A stretch of 64,000 nucleotides of DNA. It comes from Ectobius pallidus. Its lineage: Eukaryota > Arthropoda > Insecta > Blattodea > Ectobiidae. The number at the start of each line of letters is the position of its first letter. The first letter of the stretch is position 1. The position numbers and the translations under genes were made by a program. Where the stretch lies: assembly GCA_964059195.1 (NCBI GenBank), contig CAXKWD010000005.1:92703882-92767881 (forward strand), given 5' to 3'. The notes below the pieces were generated by a model. It had not been told where the DNA came from, ran no database searches, and worked only from the letters and a program-made list of their open reading frames with translations. Below, piece after piece: positions 35,499 through 46,324 of the stretch.

Positions 35499-36664
35499 TA
35501 ATTATTGCTGTTCAATTGTACTGTAAGGTGTAAATATATTATTGAATTAAATGTAACACATTTTCAAAAAAACATTTTTGAGTTAATGTATTAATAAAAA
35601 AAAGTTATGTACAAATTGATGTTGACTCTGGAATCATCCTACCCTAATGCCTTTGCGGAGCGAATGAGTAGTTAATATAGGCCTATATATTATATTAATT
35701 ACTGTACATTATATATTATATACATTGCATACAAGTATTATTGAATATGTAGAGGGCAATTATGGCTCCTAAATAACAATAAGGATTCAGCGATACTCGA
35801 TAAATTGTCAATTTTGAGTATTATCAAAAATTTCCATCATATATTATAGTAATTGTATTTCTGTGGGGTAAATGATGGAGCTCTCAAAGTGGTTCCAATA
35901 GGTTCGGGGTTCGAAATTAGTATTAAACGACACCAAACAATAATACTTTTGAAGAACTCCATACATACTTGAAAATATATTATAAATACATAGCCTATAT
36001 ATATACATAATTTATTTATGTGCCATTTATATATAATACATACTATTTATACATATAAATATATATATATATATATACGTAATGTTGGTTTTTATACAAA
36101 GTTACAGCAGTGAAATCATGGAAAATACGAAAGTTAAGTTTTTCTGCAAAATCCCGGAATTTACACATAAAGTTAAAATTGCTCTAACTTTTGGACGATT
36201 GAAGATAAAGAAGTAAACTATCATATATTCTTGAAGGAAAGTCAATTCTCTACAACTTCCTTCCTTATGACTTTTTCGTAGAACAAAGGGCCGAAGAGTA
36301 AGCTAACGAAATAAGGCAAAAAACGCGAGGTAATTATATTTTTTTCAAAATCAGCTATTTTTGAGCACGGATATCTCGGAAATTAGGTGAGATAGCGAAA
36401 ACATAAATGGAATCAATCTTGTGGGGCATTTTGTCATCTTTAATTTTGTTTAGAAGGATATTATCGCTAGGACCCATAGTTTCCGAGATATAAGCGAAAA
36501 ACCGAAAAAAGGGACCTTCTAAGGGCCCCCCTGCCCCCCGCTCACCTCCTAGGAGTGGGGACTTTTAGTATGTTTACCTCCTTACTAGTCCAAACAAAGT
36601 CCCAAAGTCAAAAATTGTGTTCCTTCCATTTCCCTCTACAACTTTTCATTGACTGGACTAATAG

Positions 36665-37290
36665 TGAAAGATGAAACCGTGTACGTTGGAGACATGCTAA
36701 TTACAGTCGCTTTTAGGACCTAATAAAACATGCTTAAAAATCTGGTTTGAAGCACTTTAGACGTCTTGAAAATGGGTTTCTTTAAATATATATATATATA
36801 TTAAGAAAATTAAAGTCGTTGTGTATTTAGAGCTGTAGACCAGATTTTCAATTACGAAAACGTGATCAAAAGCGATTTCCTGTTTGCCGATTGGAAGATT
36901 TGTGAGTGATCCCCTGCTGAGACCAAATCAGTAAAGGAAATTTGTTTTGTATTTTCTGGAACTCTCTCGTTTTTCATTACTGTGAAAATACAATTTTGAA
37001 TAACTGAGACATCAGAACAGATACTTTAGGTGAAAAATAAAATTTCGTAGTTTGATTATTCCAATATTTTCCCAGCGGGAAGTAGGTAGCATGCACCCTT
37101 CTTTAAATTAAGACATATATTACGGGTAGTAGTCACATGGAGAATGTCAATGTCTCTTTGCAGAATCTTATAAACTCATGTTAATTTTATTTAACGTTAT
37201 TATTTTAAAACATTGCACAATTATTCATAATATTTTTTGAACTTCTAATATTTTTCATGGAGTAGTTTATTAATATTACAAGACCATAAG
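36665..37290. other. Intergenic DNA between the 3.8-kb element and exon C
   Basis: A+T-rich with a short TA run near 36787. AATAAA on the minus strand at 37271-37266, 24 nt past the exon C stop, is a possible polyadenylation signal. Nothing else is supported. Confidence 0.4.
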
Positions 37291-37294
37291 TTGT

Positions 37295-37554
37295 TCACAA
37301 GAGTACGCTTGCTATAGACAGTCCTATTCCTATGATGATACTGAGTACCACAATCAGAATTGCTAAGATGATGCTGCCGCACAGACATATTGAAGCTACA
37401 GCCAGCACTGTAACAGCTACAGCTAACACTACTCCTATGATCGTGATCTCTGTCAGGATAGCTGTGATAGATCTGCGAATCTTTGGTATGATTCTGTACG
37501 TATGCAGATGCTGAAGAACAGGAAACCTTGCGAAGGAGTAGACGTCGTCCAGAC
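37295..37554 (-). CDS. Terminal exon C of the membrane-protein family
   Basis: From acceptor ATTTTACTGCAG the frame opens in phase 1 and runs exactly 260 nt to TGA at 37295-37297, the same length as B and D. It starts LDDVYSFARFPVLQHL, with LD-V-YSF matching LDVPYSF of exon B, followed by RIIPKIRRS (aligned with RLFPR). Then come about 50 hydrophobic residues rich in I, V, A and L with one CLCG. AATAAA follows 24 nt after the stop. No exons 1-3 of its own were found between 37.6 and 42.3 kb. Phase 1 also fits exon 3 of gene D (46237-46321), so it could be an alternative last exon there. A plus-strand frame across the same bases has no family support. Confidence 0.6.
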
Positions 37555-37559
37555 CTGCA

Positions 37560-39400
37560 GTAAAATAAAATAAGTCATGTAAAATATGTTAATTTTTAGC
37601 AATTAAATTATTCTCTTATGGCCTTTTTACGGAATATAAAGCAATTAATACAAATGAGTCTATAGGTCATTTCATGTGAAGCGTTTCAACCGTGCTATTT
37701 CGGTAGCTACCAAAGTACACTGTATCACAAACCTATAAATAAGTGGCAACCTACATACTATTATTAAGCAGTATTTATTGTACACTTAAGTTGTCAGGAC
37801 GACTCACCTTAATAACAGTTTAAAAAGATAAATGGATAAATAATAATCAGCTGTTTGTTTTCTATTCTTTCTTCAGTTTGACGTTAATTTGCAGCTAAAC
37901 TTGTGTAATTATTATAGGCCTAATATATAACTAAGAGGTCGTTAACCTTATAATATTCTAGCTGCCTTCAACTACTGCAGCGGTCGCCAACTACGGATAT
38001 AATGACGTCAGGGTATGAGTTATAGAGTACGATTATTTCCACAAAGTCTCTGGCCTTGAAGACTAACCCAGCCAGTGAGCTTCTTGTTACCAGTTGGCGC
38101 AGACTCGCATGCGCGTAGATCAGTGAACTACTAATGAGCATAGAGTGAAGATCATGCAGCACGTTGCCAGTCGTAGAAAATACTATAATAGTTGAGTGGA
38201 AGGATAATGCCGCAGCGAGACAGAGACAGACAACACGTGGAGTGGGATAGAAGAGCTGAGCCAATCAGGGTGCAGCTACCTCCCCTCGGCAGGAACTTAG
38301 GAACGGTGACACTCGCTCGTAAGTACATACGTAAAACCCAGAGACTTTGTGGAAGTAATCGTACTCTACATGCTGGCAACATAGTTAAGGCAAACAGTGA
38401 GAGGCAAGTCTTAAGAAGACCCTTAAAATTTCAAGTCTGAAAGCAGTAGCCAAATTAAGAATTATTATTGTCGGCATTGTTACATAATGCTATAAATAAC
38501 CTTTTGGTGTTATTATGAATAACTACCCCCACTTCCCTTTTTCTTTGTCTATAAAAATCGCACCATATAACCATTTTAAGTATGAACAATTAAATAAGTA
38601 AATTAAAACAGTTTATTTTGAGAAACTCTTCATATTCCCTAACAGTGAGGAATTATCCCCCTATTTAAACCTACTAAGAAGTACTGTTTTGTATTTTTGC
38701 ATTGCATCAACTACTTTGTAACAAATTGTTAAATAACTATATATTTTGTAAGTATTTCAGGTTTCAACTGATTGTAAGATGTAACAAACAAAAGCCGAAC
38801 TCAAACTACATTCCTTGTTACTAGAGGAGCTAGAGCAACGATTGGTTAAAACACAGGTAACCAAAATCACGGAAAATCGTGTGGGAAATCCAAATTATGA
38901 TAACTTAATGGTATGAAAACAGGGTTGGGACTTGATGCGTAAACAATAGTTTTCTACATGACATGTAAAATACACATAAAATTCGTAATTAACGTAATTA
39001 CGTAATCTTACAACTTATAACTTGTTCCATTTTATAATTTTTCATACAGTTCAGAATTCTAATTTCGAGCTTGTTTATGTAGAAACTCTGTTTTCACACC
39101 TTCAGCTACACGTGGATCAGAGATAATAGCTACTGTCGACAAACATAATTTACTCCACACCATTTATTGTGCATTGGTAATAAATTACATGAATTCTTCT
39201 TGCCAACAAAATAACAATTATAAGCTTCCAAACTTAAAACAGAAAGATTATTACCGTATTTAAAATCCATAGACAAGAAGTGAAAAAATAACCAGTAAAG
39301 TTATATTTATGAAACTATTCCACACTTAGGCCTACATGCAGTGAATCTACTACAGTAAAGACTTTCCAGGATCGTTGGAATGACTATGCATAAAATTTAT
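37560..39400. other. Between exon C and the 39.5-kb element; no gene supported
   Basis: Contains the 29-bp inverted repeat pair at 38025/38338. CAGCGGTCGCCAAC at 37979 resembles a hAT terminus, but no matching end was found. Minus-strand frames at 37968-38382 have no recognised motifs and are probably repeat-derived. Confidence 0.4.
38025..38366. repeat. 29-bp inverted repeat pair (one mismatch) around 284 bp
   Basis: The arms at 38025-38053 and 38338-38366 (GAGTACGATTATTTCCACAA... and its complement) differ at one base. The enclosed DNA is less A+T-rich than its surroundings. It may be a small transposon or a fragment of one; no target duplication was recognised. Confidence 0.55.
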
Positions 39401-39498
39401 ATTCCACAATCAGTGAACTTTTTTATGCTTAAATTTTCCAGTAATTAAAAAATGTTCCTTTAAAAATCTTGCCAATATTGAACAGAATTTGGGGAAAT

Positions 39499-40250
39499 GG
39501 TAATCTGCGCCACTTCTACTTTTCCCCCACCTAGACGATGTAAACTGCGCCACCGACATATGTAAACTGCGCCACTGACATATGTAAACTGCGCCACCGA
39601 CATGTAAACTGCGCCACCGACAGGTAAACTGCGCCACCGACATTTAAAGGGCGTCACCGTCATACTAACGCACTAATATTTTCCTTCCCATTTCTCTAGA
39701 CTTGGGACTGGCTATGAAATTGCATAGGTGTGGTTTAAAATGTTAGGCTTAGTAACTTTGTCAAGTTAAAAAAATGTTAAAAACAATACCATAAATTCTT
39801 TTGCACTTGAAATATTTGCATTGCTCTTGACCCACTTATAAAATTCGTCACTTAGAAAATTGTAAAAAAACACTACCCTAATTTTTTCTCATATGACGCC
39901 TTCTTAATAAAATCAAAACGGGATATTTCATTGTTTATATATTGTTCTCTCCACTTGAGTAGACGAGAATACTTGTCATTTATTTTTGCTGTTCTTCTTA
40001 CACGTATCACTTGTTCAATACTTCTCAGTTTTATGTAGGCACTTGTTTGGAACTGGAGAAGTGCATCTAACATAACTGAATAGAAACGAACATTCACATA
40101 TTATGTCTAACATTTGTTTGCCTATAACTACTGCCTCAACCTACATATCTCCGTGGCGCAGTTTACATATCTGTGTGCCGCAGTTTACGTATCTCATTTT
40201 TATTCTATTTCAAATTCGGTGTCAACCGTGGCGCAGATTACATACACCCA
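39499..40250. mobile_element. TIR element with clustered subterminal repeats (TGTAAACTGCGCCAC)
   Basis: The ends GTAATCTGCGCCAC (left) and GTGGCGCAGATTAC (right) are inverted. Near the left end (39538-39655) AAACTGCGCCACCGACAT is repeated five to six times at 20-26-bp spacing. Near the right end (40152-40200) the inverse, GTGGCGCAGTTTACATAT, occurs twice. Such subterminal arrays usually serve as transposase binding sites. A minus-strand frame of 74 codons at 39873-40097 (...RVRRTAKINDKYSRLLKW...) sits inside; I do not recognise it. Confidence 0.6.
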
Positions 40251-40254
40251 GAAT

Positions 40255-41390
40255 TTGAACATAGATAAACAATAACACTTAAGAGAATGGCATATCTTAT
40301 TCAATACTTATCAGCAAAGGCCTTAGAGAAACTTCTATACACCGCAGTTATCCTGTATGAAAATTAAATGTTTTTCCTGGTACTATCTCAGGATTCTAAT
40401 AGATTGTTAACTGAAAGACAGGGGTAGCCTTATGTTCATTGGCGTACCAAGGGGACCGGGAGAGGCAGTCCGCCCCAGGCCCCACTTACGACCCAAAATT
40501 GTATTTATTTATTTATTTTTACCAGTTCAGAGACTAGTCTTGGTTTGAGTAACTAAACAGTTGTCTATTAAACAACATTATACATGTTTAAACAATGAAT
40601 AATTAAACGAAAACAGATTAGAACACCGCATTGGAAGTGTCGAAGGCCCACTGTATTATAGGCCTATAGGCCTAAGCCCCGACGAGGGAGAGAAGAGGGA
40701 GCAATCTCGTTTGTCAAGCTTAGCCCTAATATCAATATTGAGAAATCTGTTGCAAAAAATTTCAGAGGCGAAAAATCGCAATAATTATTTTTAATTTATG
40801 TACTGTTTAGCTTATTGTTAACCTACTTTTTAAATCGTTGTTGTTTGCTGTAAAACATAACAAACATGTGATTCTAAATTTTAAAAGCAAAACATTATTA
40901 AATAGTTTATTCAGGGTCCACAGAAATATAATGAATTAGGCAGCTTGCTGTCGTATATTTGAGTAGACTGTGTGAATGGTATAAATAATTCTGAATACTG
41001 GGTAGGCCCCCGTATTGATTAGCGCTCCGGGCCCCCATTACTGTTGGTACACAGCTTACGTTTTATGACGTTGGAAATGGCTTTAGTAAAATTTTCTGCC
41101 TTCGAGGAGCTGCGAGGATAGTTACTTTGTTTGGCGTATAGTTTAATTTATACACTATTTTCAGCAAATTTGCATTAGAATGCACCATTTCAAGATTGTT
41201 TATCGATTTGCGCCGTTCTATATAATCAAACACTAGTCTAAAGCACGAGTTTTAGCTGAAAATCCTTTGAAACTCAGTCTGCTTTGCAGGTTCTTGACAC
41301 TATAAGCATAATTTTCATTGATTGCTTATTGCATTGAATGCCCCATAGCCATAGTCTATACCACTTTAATAATGAGGAAATAATTAGATA
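40255..41390. other. Repeat-poor to mildly repetitive DNA, no gene supported
   Basis: CATTGGCGTACCAAGG at 40439 resembles the terminus of the 8010-8411 element, and GTTGGTACACAG near 41045 might be its partner, but the pairing is poor. A TAGGCCTATAGGCCTA doublet lies near 40660. Confidence 0.35.
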
Positions 41391-41394
41391 AAGA

Positions 41395-42190
41395 TTTGAG
41401 ATAAACTACCAAAGGTGAAGATTTTTTGTATTAATTAAAATAGCCTATGTGAATACTAATTAAAAGACTTGATTTTTTATACCAGCTGAAAGATGTGAAG
41501 ACTTTTGAATTAACCAAAAGATGTGAAATATTTTGTACTAATATATACTTATAGACTAAAGAAAGTAAAGTGTTCCCTATTACAGGCCATGGAGGCCCAG
41601 AAGATTCTAGGAGGATGCGGCTCCCAGAATTTTAGACAATTGGCACGTGAAGGTGGTAAGGTTGTCAGCCTTACGCACCGGCCGCCTTTACCCCCAGGAA
41701 TGCTGCCGGTACTCATTTCTGTTACAGGCTGAGTCGCCCCAGGGCCATAGTGCCACCAGAAGGACTAAGCCAATTGAAAAACTCCAATGACCTCATCGGG
41801 GATCGAACCCGCGACCTTCCGGTCGGCGTACCCCATGTAAATATATAATTATACCAACTAAAAATGTCGCAATTTTTACACTAATTAAAAGACGTGAAGC
41901 TTTTATATTAACTAAAAGATGTGAAGATTTTATACTACCTAAAGGATGAGAATATCTTTGTATACTAATAAACATTTCTAAGTAAACAAATGACGTGAAA
42001 ATTTTTTACTAATTAAAAGATGTGAAGATTTTTATACTGCCTAAAGGATGTGAAGATCTTTGTATACTTTACTAAATGATTTGAACATGTTTACATTAAC
42101 TAAAAGAAGTGAAGGCTTTATACTAACTAAAATATTGAAGATTTTATACTAACTAAAAGATGTGAAGATTTTTCTAACTAAATGCTGTGA
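41395..42190. repeat. ~28-bp minisatellite, split by a SINE
   Basis: Degenerate units around ACTAACTAAAAGATGTGAAG followed by ATTTTTAT recur many times from about 41395 to 41565 and again from 41840 to 42190. The family-1 SINE at 41573-41837 sits in the middle. The array lies just past the stop of gene D (42296) in the direction of its transcription. Confidence 0.7.
41573..41837 (-). repeat. SINE (family 1), minus strand, with internal deletion of the A-box region
   Basis: Read on the minus strand: GGGGTACGCCGACCGGAAGG, then B box GGGTTCGATCCCCG, body (CTTCTGGTGGCACTATGGCC, AAGGCTGACAACCTTACCAC) and tail GGCCTGTAATAGGGAACAC. Compared with 5904-6210 about 35-40 nt between the first eight bases and the B box are missing, including the A-box region. 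Confidence 0.75.
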
Positions 42191-42295
42191 ACATTTTGTA
42201 AAGATTTTTGTGTAAAGCTTCTTAATATTGTCATTTTGGAATTATTTACGTTAAAAGTATCGGCGAATATTTCTGGCAGAGTGTACTAACTTTGA

Positions 42296-42555
42296 TTATA
42301 ACAAGATGGCAAAAAAGACGACTCCAATAGTGATGACGATGCTAACGATAATGACTGCTGCAGCGCCAATGCAAGTTCCCATGATGATAGCACCAGCCAG
42401 ACCAGCAACAGAGGCTCCAATGGCAACAGTAGCCACGTCGAAGAGGGTCGTGGAGAAGAGGGTACCCAGCACTCTGTACGCTCGCGGGAACAGTCGATGA
42501 GACCGCAGCCGGTCCATGATAGGCCGTCTCAGGAAGGAGAAGGATTCCACGGTTT
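42296..42555 (-). CDS. Terminal exon D of the membrane-protein family
   Basis: Acceptor TTTTTATGTCGCAG, phase 1, exactly 260 nt to TAA at 42296-42298. It joins GAT-A of exon 3 to AA-ACC (D-K-T-V-E-S). It reads ESFSFLRRPIMDRLRSHRLF then PRAYRVLG, DVATVAIGASVAGLAGA and further hydrophobic, Gly/Ala/Ile/Val-rich sequence ending FFAILL. Compared with B: (Y/F)SFLR, RLFPR and DVA..AIGA are shared, clear paralogy over a diverged background. The last 48-50 residues are uncharged and could form two small-residue-packed membrane helices. Exons 2 and 3 are at 48766-48821 and 46237-46321; the signal-peptide exon was not found, so the model is partial. A plus-strand frame over the same bases is taken to be a shadow. 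Confidence 0.65.
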
Positions 42556-42559
42556 CTGC

Positions 42560-43600
42560 GACATAAAAATATTTTTGCTGTGTAAAGTTTTGTTGAACCC
42601 TACGTCTTTGAAGTCTTTTTCAAGTTATTCCAAACGACAAGCTGTTTATTTGGTCACATACAGTTCGAAATGTACCGATGTACAGAAAACTGCTAATCTT
42701 AGCCTAAACAGAATCCTTCTCCTTCCTGATTTTTCTTTTGTTTTGGCATCTTATGTGCATATTTCCAGATTGATTCATCGGTAGGCAATGGATAATATTT
42801 AGGGGATTAAAAAAATCGCTCGTTTGTTTTTTACATTTTAAATAGTAAAACTTGTGCTATTCCAGCTAAAATTATTATTATTCTCTTTATAGAATTTTCA
42901 TAAATTCTGCATGATTTACTTTATTTCCAGAATATTCTTAAGTACCTTGACTGGTGACGAGTGCATAAGCCACTGACCTAATTGAAATATATCACTTTTG
43001 TAGGAGATGATGAAACAAATTCGATAGAGATTGAGTAAAGCAGGTCTGTGATTGCCTGATTTCAGTCTCTTTCTTATATGAAGCACTCAAAATACAAATG
43101 GTGCAATTCCACGAAACTGTTTCTAAGACATTTGGTCTCAAAGAAATCTATCTCCATAAACCTGTGTTTGAACATCAACATTATCTATCCTGTTGAGAGT
43201 CAAATAGTTGAAGTCTGAACTTATTGCACAACTTACACTGATGAAACAGTTCAATTCTCATTTAACAATTTTTCAATTCCTGGACTTGCACCAGAGTGCC
43301 TCATATGTTATTGGTCCAAGTCTAAAGAAAGACGTACGAGCTATATAATCATTATAATCAACTTCATCATTATACTGTATTACGGCATACAAGTGGTGCT
43401 GAACTAAATAAATTGGCACAGGTAATTCTAAACATTAGGCACAACATTACGAGTTACGCACTTAATTATAATAGTATGACGTTAGATCGCTGTAACAGTC
43501 AGAGCTAAATGCTAGTACAGTACCAAAAACATTTTCCTCGTTAGAGTGCTGACAGTGTTAGAAATACCAGCAAGTTATTAAATAAAAGAAATGAAACGGA
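42560..43600. other. Intron of gene D, no features seen
   Basis: A+T-rich; a 95-codon plus-strand frame at 42497-42784 overlaps exon D antisense and lacks motifs. Confidence 0.35.
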
Positions 43601-44250
43601 AGCAGTTAGTACTACTTAATGTACTACTTCACCAGTGTGTTGGAGGAAATATTTCGTAAGATAAAATGGGGAAGCAAATTTGGAATTGTAATGAACGGCT
43701 GCGGACTCACCAACTTACGATTCGCCGATGATATAGTCTTATTTGCCAGATCGGCAGAAAGCCTTCAAGAAATGTTACAGGAGCTCAGTGACCCCAGTAG
43801 AGGCCGGACTACACATGAACATGGAGAAGACACACGTCATGACAATCAGACAACCAAAACCCATCAAGATTAACGGGTCAGATCTAAAATATGTGTCAGA
43901 GTACGTTTACTTGGGGCAAGTTGTAGCATTCCAAAACCATAGGGGAAAGAAATAAAAGAGTTGAATCTCCTCAGCATGGGGAGCTTTCTGGCGACTGAAA
44001 TTCATCCTGATGAACAGATCACTAAATAAAAGACTAAAATTAGCAGCACTGGAATCCTGTATCTTCCCTTCACTTCTGTATGGATGCCAAACATGGAGTT
44101 TGACGGTAGCCCAGAAGAATAGCATAAAATCTTGCAAACGGAAGATGGAACGGAGAATAATGGCGATAACCCTCAGAGACAGAAGTACAACAGAAAGACG
44201 GAGGAAGATGTCAGGACTAATCGACGTGGCTCAGCGCGCATGCAGCCTGA

Positions 44251-44368
44251 AGTATTTTATAATGTAAATGGCTGAACTGTGCCCGAGCACGAGCGCTTGC
44301 TCATTCGGGTGGTTTTGTTTTGTAGTAATATTTTGTATAAATATAAATATATAAAATAAAAAAAAAAT
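44251..44368 (+). mobile_element. Extremely 5'-truncated LINE tail inserted in the RTE-like copy
   Basis: A stem-loop GCCCGAGCACGAGC / GCTCATTCGGGTG followed by an A-rich tail (ATAAAATAAAAAAAAAATAA) interrupts the coding sequence, which continues at GGAAGTGGGGTGG. AAGT flanks both sides. The stem-loop matches that of the LINE tail at 5631-5664. Confidence 0.6.
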
Positions 44369-44691
44369 AAGTGGAAGTGGGGTGGTCATGTCGCGAGACT
44401 TCCGGGTACCAGATGAGGAAACATCTCTACTGTATGGGACCCTAGGATCGGCAAAAGGGAGAGAGGAAGACCAAGAACGAGGTGGGTAGATTTGTTCAGA
44501 TGGCGCGCCGGGGTACACTGGAGCAGCATAGCAAAGAACAGAGATGTCTGGAGAGGCCTACACACCGAGTTGCTGGAAGAAGTTCAGTGAAAGTGAAAGC
44601 TCATATGGACCAGCTCAATATACGAGATCATAACCGAGCTACCCCTCATGAAAGGGAGGCCCTAGCCCTAAATGGGACACGTGTGGCTCAT

Positions 44692-44715
44692 TCATTCATT
44701 CATTCATTCATTCAA
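44692..44715. repeat. ATTC tetranucleotide run ending the RTE-like LINE
   Basis: Six CATT units in a row; LINE 3' ends of this type often terminate in short tandem repeats. Confidence 0.75.
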
Positions 44716-45053
44716 TGTAATGATACAACAGTCTTTACCTCCCTGATCTTGTCATTTTAGTTGCCTATTCGAATAAAGTGGACAACGATTCGGGAATATT
44801 CTGTATATATTTTCCACTTCCAGTCATAAACTTCGGCCCTTTTCGTTTCCCCACATGTTAGAGAAGGAACTGACTGAAACCCACTATCCATCCAACTTTT
44901 CTCCACAGATTGCACTGATGAACTTGAGTAAAACGATATTACACTAGTCCACATGATATTCTAATCTTATCATGTTACATAAAATTTCTAGTCTAAACAG
45001 CATATCAGTGAAAATTGCAAGGCTTTCGTAAGACAAAATGAACATCTTTTTAT

Positions 45054-45054
<1 letters not shown>

Positions 45055-45084
<30 letters not shown>

Positions 45085-45115
45085 TATTTTTATTTTTTAT
45101 TTTTTAAATAATAAG
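45055..45115. repeat. ATT microsatellite and T-rich run
   Basis: TTATTATTATTATTATTATT followed by TTTATTTTTTATTTTTT. Confidence 0.8.
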
Positions 45116-45584
45116 CGCTTAAGATCTAGCTGTTTACCCTTGTCGGTGATAATAAATTAGCTTTCCTCCTGTTACAACAGCATAAAATTGGTGATTCATT
45201 TTATTCAATTTGCACGAATTTTGCGAATTTAATGGAGAACCACAAATGGATAACTGATTCCTTATCAGTTACCCAGATGTGCAATACAATTTTATGGAAA
45301 CTGCTTAGACTATAGTTTAAACTTGTTAAAAAAAATTGTGACATATTTTCTGGGAGAAATATTTACTTAGGACCAGTGTGGTAATGGAGGTTTTTGTTGT
45401 ACTGTACCCAAGGGATATGTTGTTAACTTTGCACCAGAAAAGTGCTAATATAAATTTCAGGTCTAAGAAAATTACTGTATTTTCATACAAAAAAGGTTAG
45501 ATGAAAAACTGAGGGTTTATAAGCTTTATAGTGCCACAATAGAGACAAGGCCCCAGAACAATACAAAGAAGCATGCATTTAAAC

Positions 45585-46209
45585 CAGTGGTTCCCAACCC
45601 GTAGAAGTCTGGGGACCACTCAACCTGAAATTGAATCATGTACGGATCATCCTGCAACCCTCGCTCAGTGCCTGCCCCATAACCAAACTTAAAGATTATT
45701 AAGTAAGACAGTTTTTTAGAAAATATTCTTTATTATACTATTAATTATTGAATAGTAAACTTTATTACAAAATTATTTTTATTAAATAAAAATTACTTTT
45801 TATAATGTATAGCCATTATATAATAACTACATTATATAAAAAAGTCTCAATTACTAAGTTATGTTAAAACAATTTTGTTTGACCCTCAGTGTTTTTCTCA
45901 CTATGACTTTTGTGCTTGAATTTGTTCGACAAGCTGAGGAATTGTAGGAGTTAATGTTCTTGCTTAGAACTAATCTCAAATCATAGTAGCCGATTTCTTT
46001 GTTTGTTTTTAATCAACAATAAAGTCAAGAATCCCTTTTCACACCAGAATGTTGTGAAAAACACCATGAGATACCGCATATACGGATATATTTCCTCATC
46101 TCATGCACATCACTTTCAAAATCCCCATTAATTGGCAACTTTTTTTTTCTATTGCCGGACCCTCCCGCGGACCATCTATGGTCCATATACCACCGGTTGG
46201 AAACCAGTG
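45585..46209. mobile_element. hAT-type MITE inserted beside exon 3 of gene D
   Basis: Ends CAGTGGTTCCCAACCCG and CGGTTGGAAACCACTG-like (right end CCGGTTGGAAACCAGTG) are typical hAT/Charlie termini. The 8-bp duplication ATTTAAAC flanks it exactly (45577-45584, 46210-46217). Inner ends carry GGGGACCACTCAACC and CGCGGACCATCTATGG. The element has no transposase frame. Its right duplication ends 13 nt before the splice-donor hexamer of exon 3. Confidence 0.8.
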
Positions 46210-46236
46210 ATTTAAACAGTGAAGTTTTATACTTAC

Positions 46237-46321
46237 TATCATACACATGTTTAACACTGTTCTTCACGTTATCTATCATATCTGGATACTTTTCCGTCAC
46301 TTTCTCCGCCTGGCTGACAAG
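46237..46321 (-). CDS. Exon 3 of gene D
   Basis: Acceptor TTTTTCTGTTATAG and donor GAT-A/GTAAGT (consensus). The 85-nt exon starts in phase 0 and ends in phase 1, as does exon 3 of gene B. It reads LVSQAEKVTEKYPDMIDNVK then NSVKHVYD, a charged, probably helical segment. It has no N-glycosylation sequon, unlike its B counterpart. The same open frame read beyond the donor (to 46025) belongs to the inserted hAT element and is not coding. Confidence 0.62.
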
Positions 46322-46324
46322 CTA

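Larger units (their letters stand above)
32880..36660. mobile_element. 3.8-kb DNA transposon with about 690-bp terminal inverted repeats and an ATA duplication
   Basis: The left terminal repeat (32880 to about 33565) and the right one (about 35965-36660) are reverse complements, beginning TAGTCCAGTCAATGAA and ending CATTGACTGGACTA. They share GTCCCCACTCCTAGGAGGTG, TTTCGCTTATATCTCGGAAA and a TA-rich inner end. ATA flanks both sides (32877-32879, 36661-36663), suggesting a 3-bp duplication. A third, partial copy of the terminal repeat sits inside in direct orientation (33580 to about 33860). The interior carries the broken gene at 33977-35498. A PIN/XPG-like gene and a 3-bp target fit the Academ superfamily, but that assignment is inference. 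Confidence 0.7.
43619..44715 (+). pseudogene. LINE reverse transcriptase 3' part (RTE-like), frameshifted and interrupted
   Basis: Pieces of one ORF2 in three frames: NLRFADDIVLFARSAESLQE (FADD catalytic motif near 43718), then MTIRQPKPIKINGSDLKYVS and YVYLGQVV, then CIFPSLLYGCQTWSLT, RKMERRIMAITLRDR and GLIDVAQRACSLK. After an insertion at about 44251-44368, the sequence resumes with GVVMSRDF-like (another frame) and VHTELLEEVQ-like coding ending before an ATTC repeat at 44692-44715. Such C-terminal blocks are widespread in insect LINEs of the RTE-like kind; the exact clade is not certain. It lies within an intron of gene D and is not functional. Confidence 0.65.

Noticed and set aside
37968..38382. 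98- and 76-codon minus-strand frames as exons of gene C
   Set aside because: Neither reading has the exon lengths, phases or motifs of the family, and they straddle the inverted repeats at 38025/38338.
39538..39655. CRISPR-like array of regularly spaced repeats
   Set aside because: Spacers are only a few bases long and the setting is an animal-type transposon; they are subterminal repeats of a TIR element.
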